This document shows positions 1-5,999 of a DNA stretch of 8,120 bases, one piece after another. The notes under the pieces are model-generated. The model saw only the letters and a list, made by a program, of their open reading frames with translations. It did not search any database and was not told the DNA's origin. This DNA comes from Limisphaerales bacterium (GTDB taxonomy: Bacteria > Verrucomicrobiota > Verrucomicrobiia > Limisphaerales > UBA8199). The first letter of the stretch is position 1. Every line of letters begins with the position of its first letter. The position numbers and the translations under genes are program-made. The stretch is from assembly GCA_025356925.1 (NCBI GenBank), contig JANXQE010000256.1, positions 1 through 8,120 of the forward strand, given 5' to 3'.

Positions 1-981
1 GTCGTGGGTCTTTTGTTGGAAGCACCGGCCGCACAGGAGAAAAAACACGAGGCCAGCCAGCGAATCGGCGTATCCTTCGCCCCGCGCGGAAAGAACCTCA
101 AAAGCGCTTTGTGCGTAGAGAGCGACCAATCCCAGCGTGATGGGTATGTCCAGGGTCAAAATCCTCTGGCGGACGGACAGCAAGGCCGATCGCCAATAAT
201 CCAAAGCACTAAAAATGAGGACCGGCGCTGCCAACACCAGGCTCAGATATCCGAACAGTGCTTTGAAAGAGGGTCCGCTAAAGTTGTCGAGCCCCAGATA
301 GGTCGGCAGGCTAAAGAGCATGATATTGCCAAACGCAAAGCCGGCTAACCCGATTTGCAACCATTGCTTTTTCTGGTTTGAGCTGGCCTTTGGCTTATCA
401 AGCTGCCCCAGGTTGAGCTCGGGCTCGTAGCCGATCGAGACCAGCAAGCCCGCCAACTGGCTGAGTTGCACCTGGTCGGCTGCAAAGCTGATCGCCACTT
501 CCCGCCGCGGGAAATTCACCTGCGACTGGCCTATCCCCGGGAGCAGTCGAAACAGGTTCTCCAGGAGCCACACGCAGGCGACGCAATGGATCGCCGGAAT
601 ATGGAAGGTAAGGCGACTGGTCTTTCCGTCAGTGAAATCGAGGAGCCTTGCTTGAAGTCCAGGCTCATCAAGGAACGCCCAATGTTCGTGCGCCGACGCG
701 GGTTGCACACGAACACCCGGGTGACGATTCAGCTCATAGAACTGCTCCAGTCCCCTTTCTCTCAACAGGTCGTGGACAAACCGACATCCCTGGCAGCAAA
801 AAACCCTTTCCGCCGTGGCAATGACATCGTCCACGCAGGGCTCGCCACAATGAAAACACGCGATCCATTCGGAGGAACGGCTCCCGGCCGAAGCCCGGCT
901 CACCACCGAAATACCAAGCGCGAGCCGAGCGAGTCGAGGCTCTGACGAGTCAATCGCAGTGTTATCGACGATGCCTTCCAC
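1..981 (-). CDS. ccoI: Copper-translocating P-type ATPase, FixI/CcoI type (N-terminal part, runs off left edge)
   Basis: This is the N-terminal 327 residues of a heavy-metal P1B-type ATPase of the FixI/CcoI class, inner-membrane pumps that export copper for assembly of cbb3-type cytochrome oxidase. The sequence shows a cysteine-rich N-terminal zinc-ribbon-like segment (C42-x2-C45, C49, then FCCQGC at 61-66). An HMA-like domain follows, with the metal motif HCVAC (C133, C136) and then VWLLENL. After about residue 180 come four hydrophobic segments, the last containing FFLLCGR. The CPC motif, the phosphorylated DKTGT and the ATP-binding domain would lie beyond the left edge, so activity cannot be judged. 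There is no in-frame ATG near the N-terminus. The first start after the upstream stop is GTG at 981-979, preceded by GAGAA. GTG codons at 906-904 and 903-901 would give a shorter leader more typical of the family. The ccoNOP oxidase genes are not in view, so the symbol rests on domain order only. Confidence 0.85.
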   Translation of the reverse strand, partial: MEGIVDNTAIDSSEPRLARLALGISVVSRASAGSRSSEWIACFHCGEPCVDDVIATAERVFCCQGCRFVHDLLRERGLEQFYELNRHPGVRVQPASAHEHWAFLDEPGLQARLLDFTDGKTSRLTFHIPAIHCVACVWLLENLFRLLPGIGQSQVNFPRREVAISFAADQVQLSQLAGLLVSIGYEPELNLGQLDKPKASSNQKKQWLQIGLAGFAFGNIMLFSLPTYLGLDNFSGPSFKALFGYLSLVLAAPVLIFSALDYWRSALLSVRQRILTLDIPITLGLVALYAQSAFEVLSARGEGYADSLAGLVFFLLCGRCFQQKTHD

Positions 982-1066
982 TTCTCGTTTCGTTCAAGAA
1001 CACAAAATATATCCGCACGCAGAGCAGCCTGCTTGCGAAGTGGAAGCGGTTACCAAACGCAAGCGC

Positions 1067-1105
1067 GCATGACTCACAATCATGCAAGTTTTATTATTGT
1101 GCATG
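1067..1105. repeat. Cluster of GCATG inverted repeats, possible operator
   Basis: GCATGA at 1067-1072 and TCATGC at 1080-1085 form a perfect 6-bp inverted repeat with a 7-bp spacer. CATGCA at 1081-1086 is again inverted relative to TGCATG at 1100-1105. The arrangement lies about 90-120 bases upstream of the GTG start of the ccoI-like gene and just ahead of the promoter-like sequence pointing the other way. A dimeric regulator site is possible. Short repeats of this size also occur by chance, and no known regulator consensus is matched. Confidence 0.25.
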
Positions 1106-1124
1106 TATCCAGAGCAATTAAAAT
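1097..1124 (+). promoter_or_regulatory. Weak sigma-70-like promoter candidate
   Basis: TTGTGC (1097-1102) and TAAAAT (1119-1124) are separated by 16 bp on the plus strand, in an AT-rich island. They would place a transcript start close to 1131, just upstream of the small ORF at 1148. The match to TTGACA/TATAAT is partial and AT-rich DNA yields such matches readily. Confidence 0.2.
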
Positions 1125-1147
1125 AAGCAACACTATCCTTTGGTGTT

Positions 1148-1342
1148 ATGTCAGAAGCGGGGCTTGTTTACTCACCATTCTTTGGCATTGATTTGGCAAA
1201 TTTTGTTGTCTGCCCACTCCCCGCAATGGATTACACCCTCGATCGCAACGGCGAGCTCTCCCAAGCCGTGGAAGGTGGGCTGGAGAATATCGGGCTATCC
1301 GCCGGTGCTGTTTCCGGCAGCTTCGCTGGATGTCGAGGCTGA
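1148..1342 (+). CDS. Doubtful small ORF, 64 residues, unknown
   Basis: An ATG-to-TGA frame encodes 64 residues beginning MSEAGLVYSPFF. I recognise no family. Its second half (from about MDYTLDRNGEL) uses codons like those of neighbouring genes, and a weak promoter-like pair lies just upstream, which is the only positive evidence. There is no Shine-Dalgarno sequence. The frame has no membrane segment or clear domain and contains few charged residues at its end. A second plus-strand frame starting at 1140 overlaps it, showing how easily open frames arise here. It may be non-coding. If real, it would be the only plus-strand gene in the window. Confidence 0.18.
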   Translation: MSEAGLVYSPFFGIDLANFVVCPLPAMDYTLDRNGELSQAVEGGLENIGLSAGAVSGSFAGCRG

Positions 1343-1351
1343 GCCCCGGAT

Positions 1352-1381
1352 AAAAAAACCACAGGCCGGAGCGGCCTGTGG
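1352..1381 (-). terminator. Rho-independent terminator of the hsp20 operon
   Basis: On the minus strand, CCACAGGCC and GGCCTGTGG form a perfect 9-bp GC-rich stem (1381-1373 with 1367-1359) around a 5-base loop. Seven T residues follow at once (1358-1352). It lies 41 bases after the stop codon of the second hsp20 gene, in the correct orientation to end that operon. On the plus strand the stem is followed only by TTTCG, so it is not a good terminator in that direction. Confidence 0.9.
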
Positions 1382-1422
1382 TTTCGCGCCATTAAGGCGT
1401 CGGAAGACGTGCCTGATTCGAT

Positions 1423-1794
1423 TCAGTCCACGCTGATCTTCCGGGGCTTGACCCGTTCGGATTTCGGTAGCGTGAGCGTTAAGACGCCCTGCTCGATGCG
1501 AGCGGAGACGTTAACGGTGTCGATGGCAGGATCCAGCTCGAAGACACGCCGATAGTCGGCGTCGGTCGATTCACGGAATAGGGTTTCTCCGGGGAGCGCT
1601 TCTACGTGCCGATGACCGGTAATGGTAACCTCGTTACCTTCGAGTGTGATCTCCAGGCCATCCTTATTCACTCCCGGCAGTTCGGCTTCGAGCACATAGC
1701 CATCCTTGGTCTCGAAGATGTTGACTTCGGGAGAGACAAACGTGGCTGTCTGCTCAGGCGTGACGCGGGGTTCTTTCTGCAAAGTCGCTTTCAT
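1423..1794 (-). CDS. Small heat shock protein, Hsp20/alpha-crystallin family (second gene of pair)
   Basis: This 123-residue protein is an ATP-independent holdase chaperone that binds unfolding proteins in the cytoplasm. The alpha-crystallin domain spans about residues 20-113: it opens with PEVNIFETKDGYVLEAELPGV and closes with GVLTLTLPK (103-111), the conserved family signature. The C-terminal tail carries I120-S-V122, the I-x-V anchor that lets dimers assemble into oligomers. The N-terminal arm is very short (about 20 residues) compared with the upstream partner, which may favour smaller oligomers; that is inference. The ATG at 1794-1792 is preceded by purine-rich AGGAAACGGAAAG, a better ribosome site than that of the first gene. 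Only 40 bases separate it from the upstream hsp20 stop, and the terminator follows it, so the two genes form one operon. Confidence 0.93.
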   Translation of the reverse strand: MKATLQKEPRVTPEQTATFVSPEVNIFETKDGYVLEAELPGVNKDGLEITLEGNEVTITGHRHVEALPGETLFRESTDADYRRVFELDPAIDTVNVSARIEQGVLTLTLPKSERVKPRKISVD

Positions 1795-1834
1795 ATGTTT
1801 TTCTTTCCGTTTCCTGGTTGTTCAATGTTTTCGA

Positions 1835-2305
1835 TCAACTCACGTTTACGTCGATGTGCTTTGGTTTGGCCTCCTCGGCCTTGGGCAAGGTCACGCTGAG
1901 GATTCCGTCCTTGTACTGGGCATTGATCCGGTCGGCCGCCACGGGAGTGGGCAGGGTAACGGTCCGCTGGAACCGGCCAAAGAACCGTTCGGCACGGTAA
2001 ACCTCAGCCTCCCTGAGTTTCTCGTCGCTCTTGCGCTCGCCGGCGATGCTCAGGCTGCCGTTATGCAGTAAGAGATCGATGTCTTCCTTGCGCATGCCCG
2101 GCAGCTCAGCGCGCACGTAGACGTTATCTTTATCTTCGTGAACGTCAAAGGCGGGCGTCCAACCGCTAAGCAATTGAGATGGACGGGTCAGTTCGGCCAA
2201 GGGAACCTCGAACAAGCGATCAATTTCATCGCGGAGGTTTGTGAGTCGTCCAAATCCGGTCCAGGTGGAGATTTCCGGTCGTTGCCATCTAGCTAAGTTA
2301 TTCAT
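1835..2305 (-). CDS. Small heat shock protein, Hsp20/alpha-crystallin family (first gene of pair)
   Basis: This 156-residue holdase chaperone begins MNNLARWQRPE, an N-terminal arm typical of bacterial Hsp20 proteins, followed by an amphipathic LRDEIDRLFE helix at about 24-33. The alpha-crystallin domain runs from about 51 (PAFDVHEDKDNVYVRAELPGM) to GILSVTLPK at 134-142. The tail contains I151-D-V153-N-V155, matching the I-x-I/V anchor. The domain differs clearly from that of the downstream partner, so the pair is not a recent tandem duplication. The frame stays open upstream to a TTG at 2374, but the added 23 residues do not resemble an Hsp20 arm, so I chose ATG 2305-2303. Its Shine-Dalgarno is weak. 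If the TATAAT at 2405-2400 is the -10, the untranslated leader is nearly 90 bases. Confidence 0.92.
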   Translation of the reverse strand: MNNLARWQRPEISTWTGFGRLTNLRDEIDRLFEVPLAELTRPSQLLSGWTPAFDVHEDKDNVYVRAELPGMRKEDIDLLLHNGSLSIAGERKSDEKLREAEVYRAERFFGRFQRTVTLPTPVAADRINAQYKDGILSVTLPKAEEAKPKHIDVNVS

Positions 2306-2399
2306 AACGTAAAATTTCGTTTCGATGTTAAGTTTCTCAAACTTCGAGTCGCAGAATAGCTTGGTCCGTGCCAAGGAGAATGAACAAATTCACAACATT

Positions 2400-2405
2400 A
2401 TTATA
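2400..2405 (-). promoter_or_regulatory. Candidate -10 box of the hsp20 operon
   Basis: A perfect TATAAT reads on the minus strand at 2405-2400 within a strongly AT-rich stretch, 95 bases upstream of the chosen ATG of the first hsp20 gene. No good -35 hexamer sits 16-18 bp upstream; TTCGAC lies 22 bp away, which is too far. I see no CIRCE inverted repeat (TTAGCACTC-N9-GAGTGCTAA), so HrcA control is not supported. Confidence 0.4.
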
Positions 2406-2437
2406 TACAATATGTTATGATTTAGTTGTCGAATTTT

Positions 2438-2511
2438 GGAGACAGCGAATAGTGCCATTATGGCACACTTTTAAAAGAATAAAATGAGCCACTATGTGAC
2501 AAATTGTCTCC
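2438..2511. repeat. Nested palindromes upstream of the hsp20 promoter
   Basis: Four symmetrical elements are packed together. The outer arms GGAGACA (2438-2444) and TGTCTCC (2505-2511) are inverted copies. Between them are GTGCCAT-T-ATGGCAC (2452-2466, perfect 7-bp arms around one base), CTTTTAAAAG (2468-2477, perfect), and GACAA-A-TTGTC (2498-2508, perfect 5-bp arms). The first inner element has the form of an operator for a dimeric regulator. The set could also be a remnant of a small palindromic mobile element. Function is unknown. Confidence 0.5.
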
Positions 2512-2550
2512 CTTTCAATCCGGCAAAACCTCCGTGCGTCAACCGCAAAA

Positions 2551-2590
2551 CTCCCCTCACCCTGGCCATCTCCCGTGGGGAGCGGGAGCG
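2551..2590. repeat. REP-like intergenic repeat fragment
   Basis: CTCCCCTCACCCTGGCC followed by ATCTCCCGTGGGGAG has the appearance of the widespread intergenic repeat of the form CCCTCACCCTGGCC-CTCTCCC-GGGGAGAG seen in many environmental bacterial genomes. CTCCC and GGGAG form its hairpin end. Only one copy is in the window, so repetitiveness is recalled from general knowledge, not shown here. Confidence 0.45.
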
Positions 2591-2639
2591 TTTTCGCGAG
2601 TAAATAGACAGGGAACAGCCTCGGCATCTACTGAATTTC

Positions 2640-2679
2640 GGATAGCCATCGACGCTATCCGCCCTCGCTAAGGGGCGAG
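2640..2679 (-). terminator. Stem-loops at the 3' end of fba, possible terminator without T-tract
   Basis: Downstream of the aldolase stop, the minus strand first forms a short CTCGC/GCGAG stem (2679-2675 with 2668-2664) and then a perfect 7-bp stem GGATAGC/GCTATCC (2660-2654 with 2646-2640) around a 7-base loop. The base run that follows is GAAATTC, not a T-tract, so intrinsic termination is doubtful. The structures could instead protect the 3' end of the message. Confidence 0.35.
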
Positions 2680-2701
2680 CTGGACGGGTTACCGCGAGCG
2701 A

Positions 2702-3667
2702 TCAGTCAAAGGCGTGGCCGGCTGAGCAAAGCACGTCGCGGACTTTATGTCGAACGAGCTCTTTGACTCGTGCGCGGGCCGGACCGAGGTATTTGCGCGG
2801 GTCAAATTCTTTGGGGTTTTCGGCAAAGGCCTTGCGAATGCCAGCGGTCATGGCCAAGCGGAGGTCGGTATCAATATTGACTTTGGTGCAACCGACCCGG
2901 CGGGCCACCTCGATATCGGCTTCCGAAACCCCGGCGGTGTCGGTACCCATTTTGCCGCCGTATTTGTTAATCTCTTCGACGAGGTCTTTAGGCACACTTG
3001 AAGCACCGTGGAGCACGAGTGGATAATCACCTAACCCGGCGTCCATCAGCGCCTTTTTGATGGCTTTGAGTCGTTCGAGGTCAAGGTGCTGTTCACCTTT
3101 GAATTTGTAAGCTCCGTGAGAATTGCCGATCGCCACGGCCAAAGAATCCACGCCGGACTGACGAACAAAATCAACCGCCTGTTGTGGGTTGGTGTAGTGG
3201 CCTTGCTGGGAGTAGCTTCCGCCTTCCTCGCCCTCATCGAACTGGGCTCCAACCAGGTGGCCCAATTCGCCTTCCACGACGCAGTTATGGTTGTGGGCGT
3301 ATTCGACCACACGGCGGCAGAGTTCAACGTTTTTCTCGAACGACTCGTGACTGGCATCGATCATCACACTGGTAAACCCCTCGTCGATGCAGTCTTTGCA
3401 CAATTCGAAGGTGTCGCCGTGATCCAGGTGAACGGCGATCGGAATCGTTGAAAGACTGACCGCGGCTTCGATGAGCTTTTTTAGATAAACGGAGTTGGCA
3501 TAACTGCGAGCGCCCCTGGAAATCTGGAGCATGAAGGGAGCTTTCTCCTCCTCGCAAGCCTCGACGATAGCCTGAAGGAGTTCCATGTTGTTGACGTTGA
3601 ACGCGCCGAGAGCGTATTTGCCCTTCAAAGCCTTCGCGAACAAGTCTTTGGTATGTGTGAGTGGCAT
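2702..3667 (-). CDS. fba: Fructose-bisphosphate aldolase, class II
   Basis: This 321-residue cytoplasmic enzyme cleaves fructose 1,6-bisphosphate to dihydroxyacetone phosphate and glyceraldehyde 3-phosphate, and runs in reverse in gluconeogenesis. It is a zinc-dependent TIM-barrel enzyme. Family motifs are intact: GAFNVNN (21-27), HLDHG (80-84, with catalytic D82 and metal ligand H83), EGELGHLVG (132-140, E134), GNSHGAYKF (181-189, H184 metal ligand), LHGASSVP (219-226, H220 metal ligand) and NIDTDLR near 266, which contacts the substrate phosphate. Length fits the class IIB type. The ATG at 3667-3665 gives the expected MPLTHTKDLF start, with only a loose GGAA about 14 bases upstream. It stands alone, with roughly 250 bases on its upstream side, so it is probably a single-gene unit. 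Nothing suggests it shares a pathway with its neighbours. Confidence 0.97.
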   Translation of the reverse strand: MPLTHTKDLFAKALKGKYALGAFNVNNMELLQAIVEACEEEKAPFMLQISRGARSYANSVYLKKLIEAAVSLSTIPIAVHLDHGDTFELCKDCIDEGFTSVMIDASHESFEKNVELCRRVVEYAHNHNCVVEGELGHLVGAQFDEGEEGGSYSQQGHYTNPQQAVDFVRQSGVDSLAVAIGNSHGAYKFKGEQHLDLERLKAIKKALMDAGLGDYPLVLHGASSVPKDLVEEINKYGGKMGTDTAGVSEADIEVARRVGCTKVNIDTDLRLAMTAGIRKAFAENPKEFDPRKYLGPARARVKELVRHKVRDVLCSAGHAFD

Positions 3668-3896
3668 AGGTTTCGTGTTCCAATCAATGAGTCAGTTCAG
3701 TCCAGGCCGAAGGGGGTCTGCGACCGAGGGCGCATATTAAGAGGCCGAACAGCTAAGGAAAGGTAAAAAAGCAGGCGGACGAACCTCACAGAGCAGATTC
3801 AGGGCCTTGGTGAAACCGGAGTGTTCTCAGACTCCAACCAAGCCCGCGACAACGGTGCGCGGCGAAGTGAACAGTTTTGGGGCGCTGTCGACACGC

Positions 3897-3919
3897 GGTA
3901 GAATATGATCTGTTCTACC
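3897..3919 (-). terminator. Stem-loop at the regulator's stop codon
   Basis: GGTAGAA and TTCTACC form a perfect 7-bp stem around 9 bases, beginning at the last base of the TAG stop of the response-regulator gene. There is no T-tract after it on the minus strand, so it may be a weak or factor-dependent terminator or an mRNA-stabilising structure. The remaining bases to 3668 form the leader of fba; the best -10-like word there is TAATAT at about 3740, with no good -35. Confidence 0.3.
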
Positions 3920-5391
3920 TAAACGTCTTTGTCTTCGCCGGACAGCTTGCGATAGAGGGTGGCCAGGCTAACTCCGAGCAGGACCGCGGCTTTTTCCTTG
4001 TCGCCATCGCACTGCTGCAAGGCGCGGTTGAGATGAGATTGTTCCTGTTCGCGCATGAAAGTTTTTAGCAGGGCAATATTGGCAGCGGGACCAGGCGAGG
4101 GGTTGGCGTTGGACTCGGTTGATTCCTGGCAGCGGAGTGGGTAGAGAGCGGAAGCCGGGACAACCGGCAGAGCGACGGCGGTGTCGGGGTCTTTACTGGA
4201 GCCGCTCAGATGGACCGCTTCCAAGATGCTGGGAGGCAAGTCGATGGCCTGGATGATGTCGCCCTCGCAGAGCGCGGTCGCGCGTTCCACGGCATTTTCG
4301 AGCTCGCGCACATTGCCGGGCCAATCGTGAGCGCAGATCACGTCCATGGCCTGGCGCGTCATTTGGAAAGGGCGATCCGTGCGCGAACTGACTTTGTCCT
4401 TGAGGAAGTGAGCGATCAGCAGGGGAATATCGTCGCGCCGCTCGCGCAGGCTGGGCAACTGAATCGCGATGACGTTCAGGCGATAGTAGAGGTCCTCCCG
4501 GAAGGTGCCGTCCTTGATCTTTTTCTCGAGCGGTTCGTTGCAGGCGGCCAAAACGCGAACGTTGACGTAGACCGAAACGTTCTCGCCGACGCGGCGAACC
4601 TCGCGCTCCTGCAGAACCCGCAAGAGCCGGCTCTGAAGCATCGGCGACATCGAGCCCACTTCATCCAAAAAGATCGTGCCGCCATCGGCCTCCTGGAAGA
4701 GGCCCTTCTTATCGGTGATGGCGCCGGTGAAGGCGCCCCGACGGTGGCCAAAGAGCTCTGACTCGAGCAGGTTTTCCGGCAACGCGCTGCAATTAATGGG
4801 GACGAACGGAGCAAACTGGCGCCGGCTGTTGAAATGCAGTGCCCGAGCCACCAACTCCTTGCCGGTGCCGCTCTCGCCGAGGATGAGAATTGTGCTGTCG
4901 GTGTCGGCGACCCGCTCGATCATCTTGAAGACCTGTTGCATCTTAGGTGCGCTGCCGATGATCTGGCTAAACTGATATTTCTTTTTGAGCTGTTTCCGAA
5001 GATAAACCGTCTCGCTCAAAGCGGCGTTGTAGGAGAGGGCGCGCTGGACGCAGAGTTTGAACTCGTCGACCTTGAACGGCTTTTCCAAATAGTCGAACGC
5101 GCCCTGCTTCATGGCTTCCTTGGCCGTGTCAATGGTGCCGAACCCGGTGATGACAATCACGACGGCAGGAGGAATCGACTCCCGCGCCTTTTTGAGGATC
5201 TCCATGCCATGCGGGTTGGCCTTGTCGAGGTAAAGATCGGTAATGACCAACTCCGGAGCATGACTGGTCAGGGCGGCGGACGCGGCCTGAATGTTAGTGA
5301 AGGGGAATACCTCGTGTCCTTCCTGGCGCAGCATATCAGCAACCATCTGGACCATGGTCAATTCATCGTCCACCAAGAGGATCTTCGCCAT
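3919..5391 (-). CDS. Sigma-54-dependent response regulator, NtrC family
   Basis: This 490-residue cytoplasmic activator drives transcription by sigma-54 RNA polymerase. The receiver domain (about 1-120) has acidic-pocket D8 and D9, phosphoacceptor D52, T82 and K104-P105, all intact. The AAA+ domain (about 144-370) has Walker A GESGTGKE (172-179), the sigma-54 contact loop GAFTGA (219-224), Walker B GGTIFLDEVG (237-246) and the arginine-finger segment FREDLYYRLNV (297-307). A C-terminal Fis-type helix-turn-helix (about 450-483, ending GVSLATLYRKL) binds DNA. All three domains look functional. Start: the frame stays open upstream to 5748, but the added residues are low-complexity and overlap the relic; MAKILLVDDE from ATG 5391-5389 is the normal receiver start. 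The Shine-Dalgarno is poor. No partner histidine kinase and no convincing -24/-12 target promoter are in view, so the signal is unknown. Confidence 0.95.
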   Translation of the reverse strand: MAKILLVDDELTMVQMVADMLRQEGHEVFPFTNIQAASAALTSHAPELVITDLYLDKANPHGMEILKKARESIPPAVVIVITGFGTIDTAKEAMKQGAFDYLEKPFKVDEFKLCVQRALSYNAALSETVYLRKQLKKKYQFSQIIGSAPKMQQVFKMIERVADTDSTILILGESGTGKELVARALHFNSRRQFAPFVPINCSALPENLLESELFGHRRGAFTGAITDKKGLFQEADGGTIFLDEVGSMSPMLQSRLLRVLQEREVRRVGENVSVYVNVRVLAACNEPLEKKIKDGTFREDLYYRLNVIAIQLPSLRERRDDIPLLIAHFLKDKVSSRTDRPFQMTRQAMDVICAHDWPGNVRELENAVERATALCEGDIIQAIDLPPSILEAVHLSGSSKDPDTAVALPVVPASALYPLRCQESTESNANPSPGPAANIALLKTFMREQEQSHLNRALQQCDGDKEKAAVLLGVSLATLYRKLSGEDKDV

Positions 5392-5393
5392 TG

Positions 5394-5999
5394 CTACCGA
5401 GCGTAAATCAAAGGTTGACCAGCGAGCAAGTGACTTTTGAGCGTGGGATACGAGAAGTGCGCATCTGCGATTGTTCGTGGGAAGGAGCGCTGGATGATTC
5501 GGAGAGGAGGGTTGGGCGCGGCCCGAAGTTGGGTTTCGAGCAGGCGGGGCTTGAGTTCGGTCCGGCTGGCAATGACAGCGCGGGTTTGGTCGTTGCGGAT
5601 TTGCTGCAACAGCGGTGCGACCCAGGCTTGCGCTTCGGGCGTGCCGCGACCACAAAGGTCGTTGGCCACGGCCCAAAGATGCTCCTGGGCATGATACAGG
5701 TCCAGCCGCTGGCGAGCGTCGGGGAAACGGTCCTTGGCGAGATTCCAAATCCAGAGGGCCCCCTCAGCGATAACCAGGACCCATTGAGCTCGGCCCAAGC
5801 CGCGGGCCAGGGCCTCGCGATCGAGCTGAGCGCTGAGGGCCTCGAGCCCCAGGCGCGTGGCGGCATAACCGCGCTGGGTCAGGACCGCCCGTTTGCCCTC
5901 AGTCTGGCCCCGGTGGTCCAGCCGGAAGACCGTGGCCAGATAGACCCAGTGCCTGCGATCGAACTTTTCGCCCGCCTCCCGCAGTGCTTTGGTGTTTCC
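5394..5999 (-). pseudogene. ISKra4-family-like transposase fragment
   Basis: In the frame that opens at 6392, residues about 142-284 resemble the middle of ISKra4-type transposases: HWVYLATVFRLDHRGQ, GKRAVLTQRGYAATR, then VLVIAEGALWIWNLAKDRFP and RLDLYHAQEHLW. In the family as I know it, the WIW segment is preceded by A-D-G-A with the first catalytic Asp; here residue 210 is Glu. The second acidic site (D231 in LDLYH) is present. The segment carrying the final catalytic Glu, which usually follows an IGSG-type motif, is absent: after about residue 284 (near 5541) the similarity stops and the frame runs through unrelated sequence to the TAG at 5396-5394. The N-terminal half of a normal ISKra4 transposase is also missing. 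An inactive remnant is the simplest reading; family naming is from memory of motifs. Confidence 0.65.

Larger units (their letters stand above)
982..1422. other. Intergenic region between ccoI and the hsp20 operon
   Basis: This 441-base stretch holds no gene I can assign. It contains the upstream region of the ccoI-like gene, an AT-rich segment at about 1081-1130, a cluster of GCATG-containing inverted repeats at 1067-1105, one doubtful small plus-strand ORF at 1148-1342, and the terminator of the hsp20 operon at 1352-1381. Candidate -10 sequence for the minus-strand ATPase gene is TATATT just upstream of its GTG start, but no convincing -35 accompanies it. Confidence 0.6.
2306..2701. other. 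Intergenic region between fba and the hsp20 operon
   Basis: About 396 bases without a credible gene. From right to left it holds two small stem-loops just after fba (2640-2679), a REP-like repeat (2551-2590), a series of palindromes (2438-2511), and an AT-rich promoter region (about 2400-2440) for the hsp20 operon. A minus-strand open frame at 2627-2415 is produced by the repeat sequence and is not accepted as a gene. Confidence 0.7.

Noticed and set aside
466..945. Plus-strand 159-residue open frame
   Set aside because: It is antisense to the copper ATPase, whose CxxC motifs and membrane segments show the true coding strand.
1182..1199. Sigma-54-like sequence TTGGCAT-N4-TTGGCA region on the plus strand (GG at 1184, GC at 1196)
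   Set aside because: The GG-N10-GC spacing is right, but the -12 element is TGGC instead of TTGC, it falls inside the doubtful small ORF, and no gene lies suitably downstream. Likely chance.
2306..2374. TTG start giving the first Hsp20 23 extra residues
   Set aside because: The extra residues (cysteine- and lysine-containing, no family similarity) do not look like an Hsp20 arm; MNNLARW is a typical start. Kept only as an alternative.
2415..2627. Minus-strand 70-residue open frame
   Set aside because: Its middle (LPLPTGDGQGEG) is the typical translation of the REP-like intergenic repeat, and the rest covers the palindrome block and the promoter region. No ribosome site or family.
5392..5748. 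N-terminal extension of the response regulator by 119 residues
   Set aside because: The extension is arginine-, proline- and serine-rich, overlaps the transposase remnant in another frame, and the receiver domain starts normally at MAKILLVDDE (5391).
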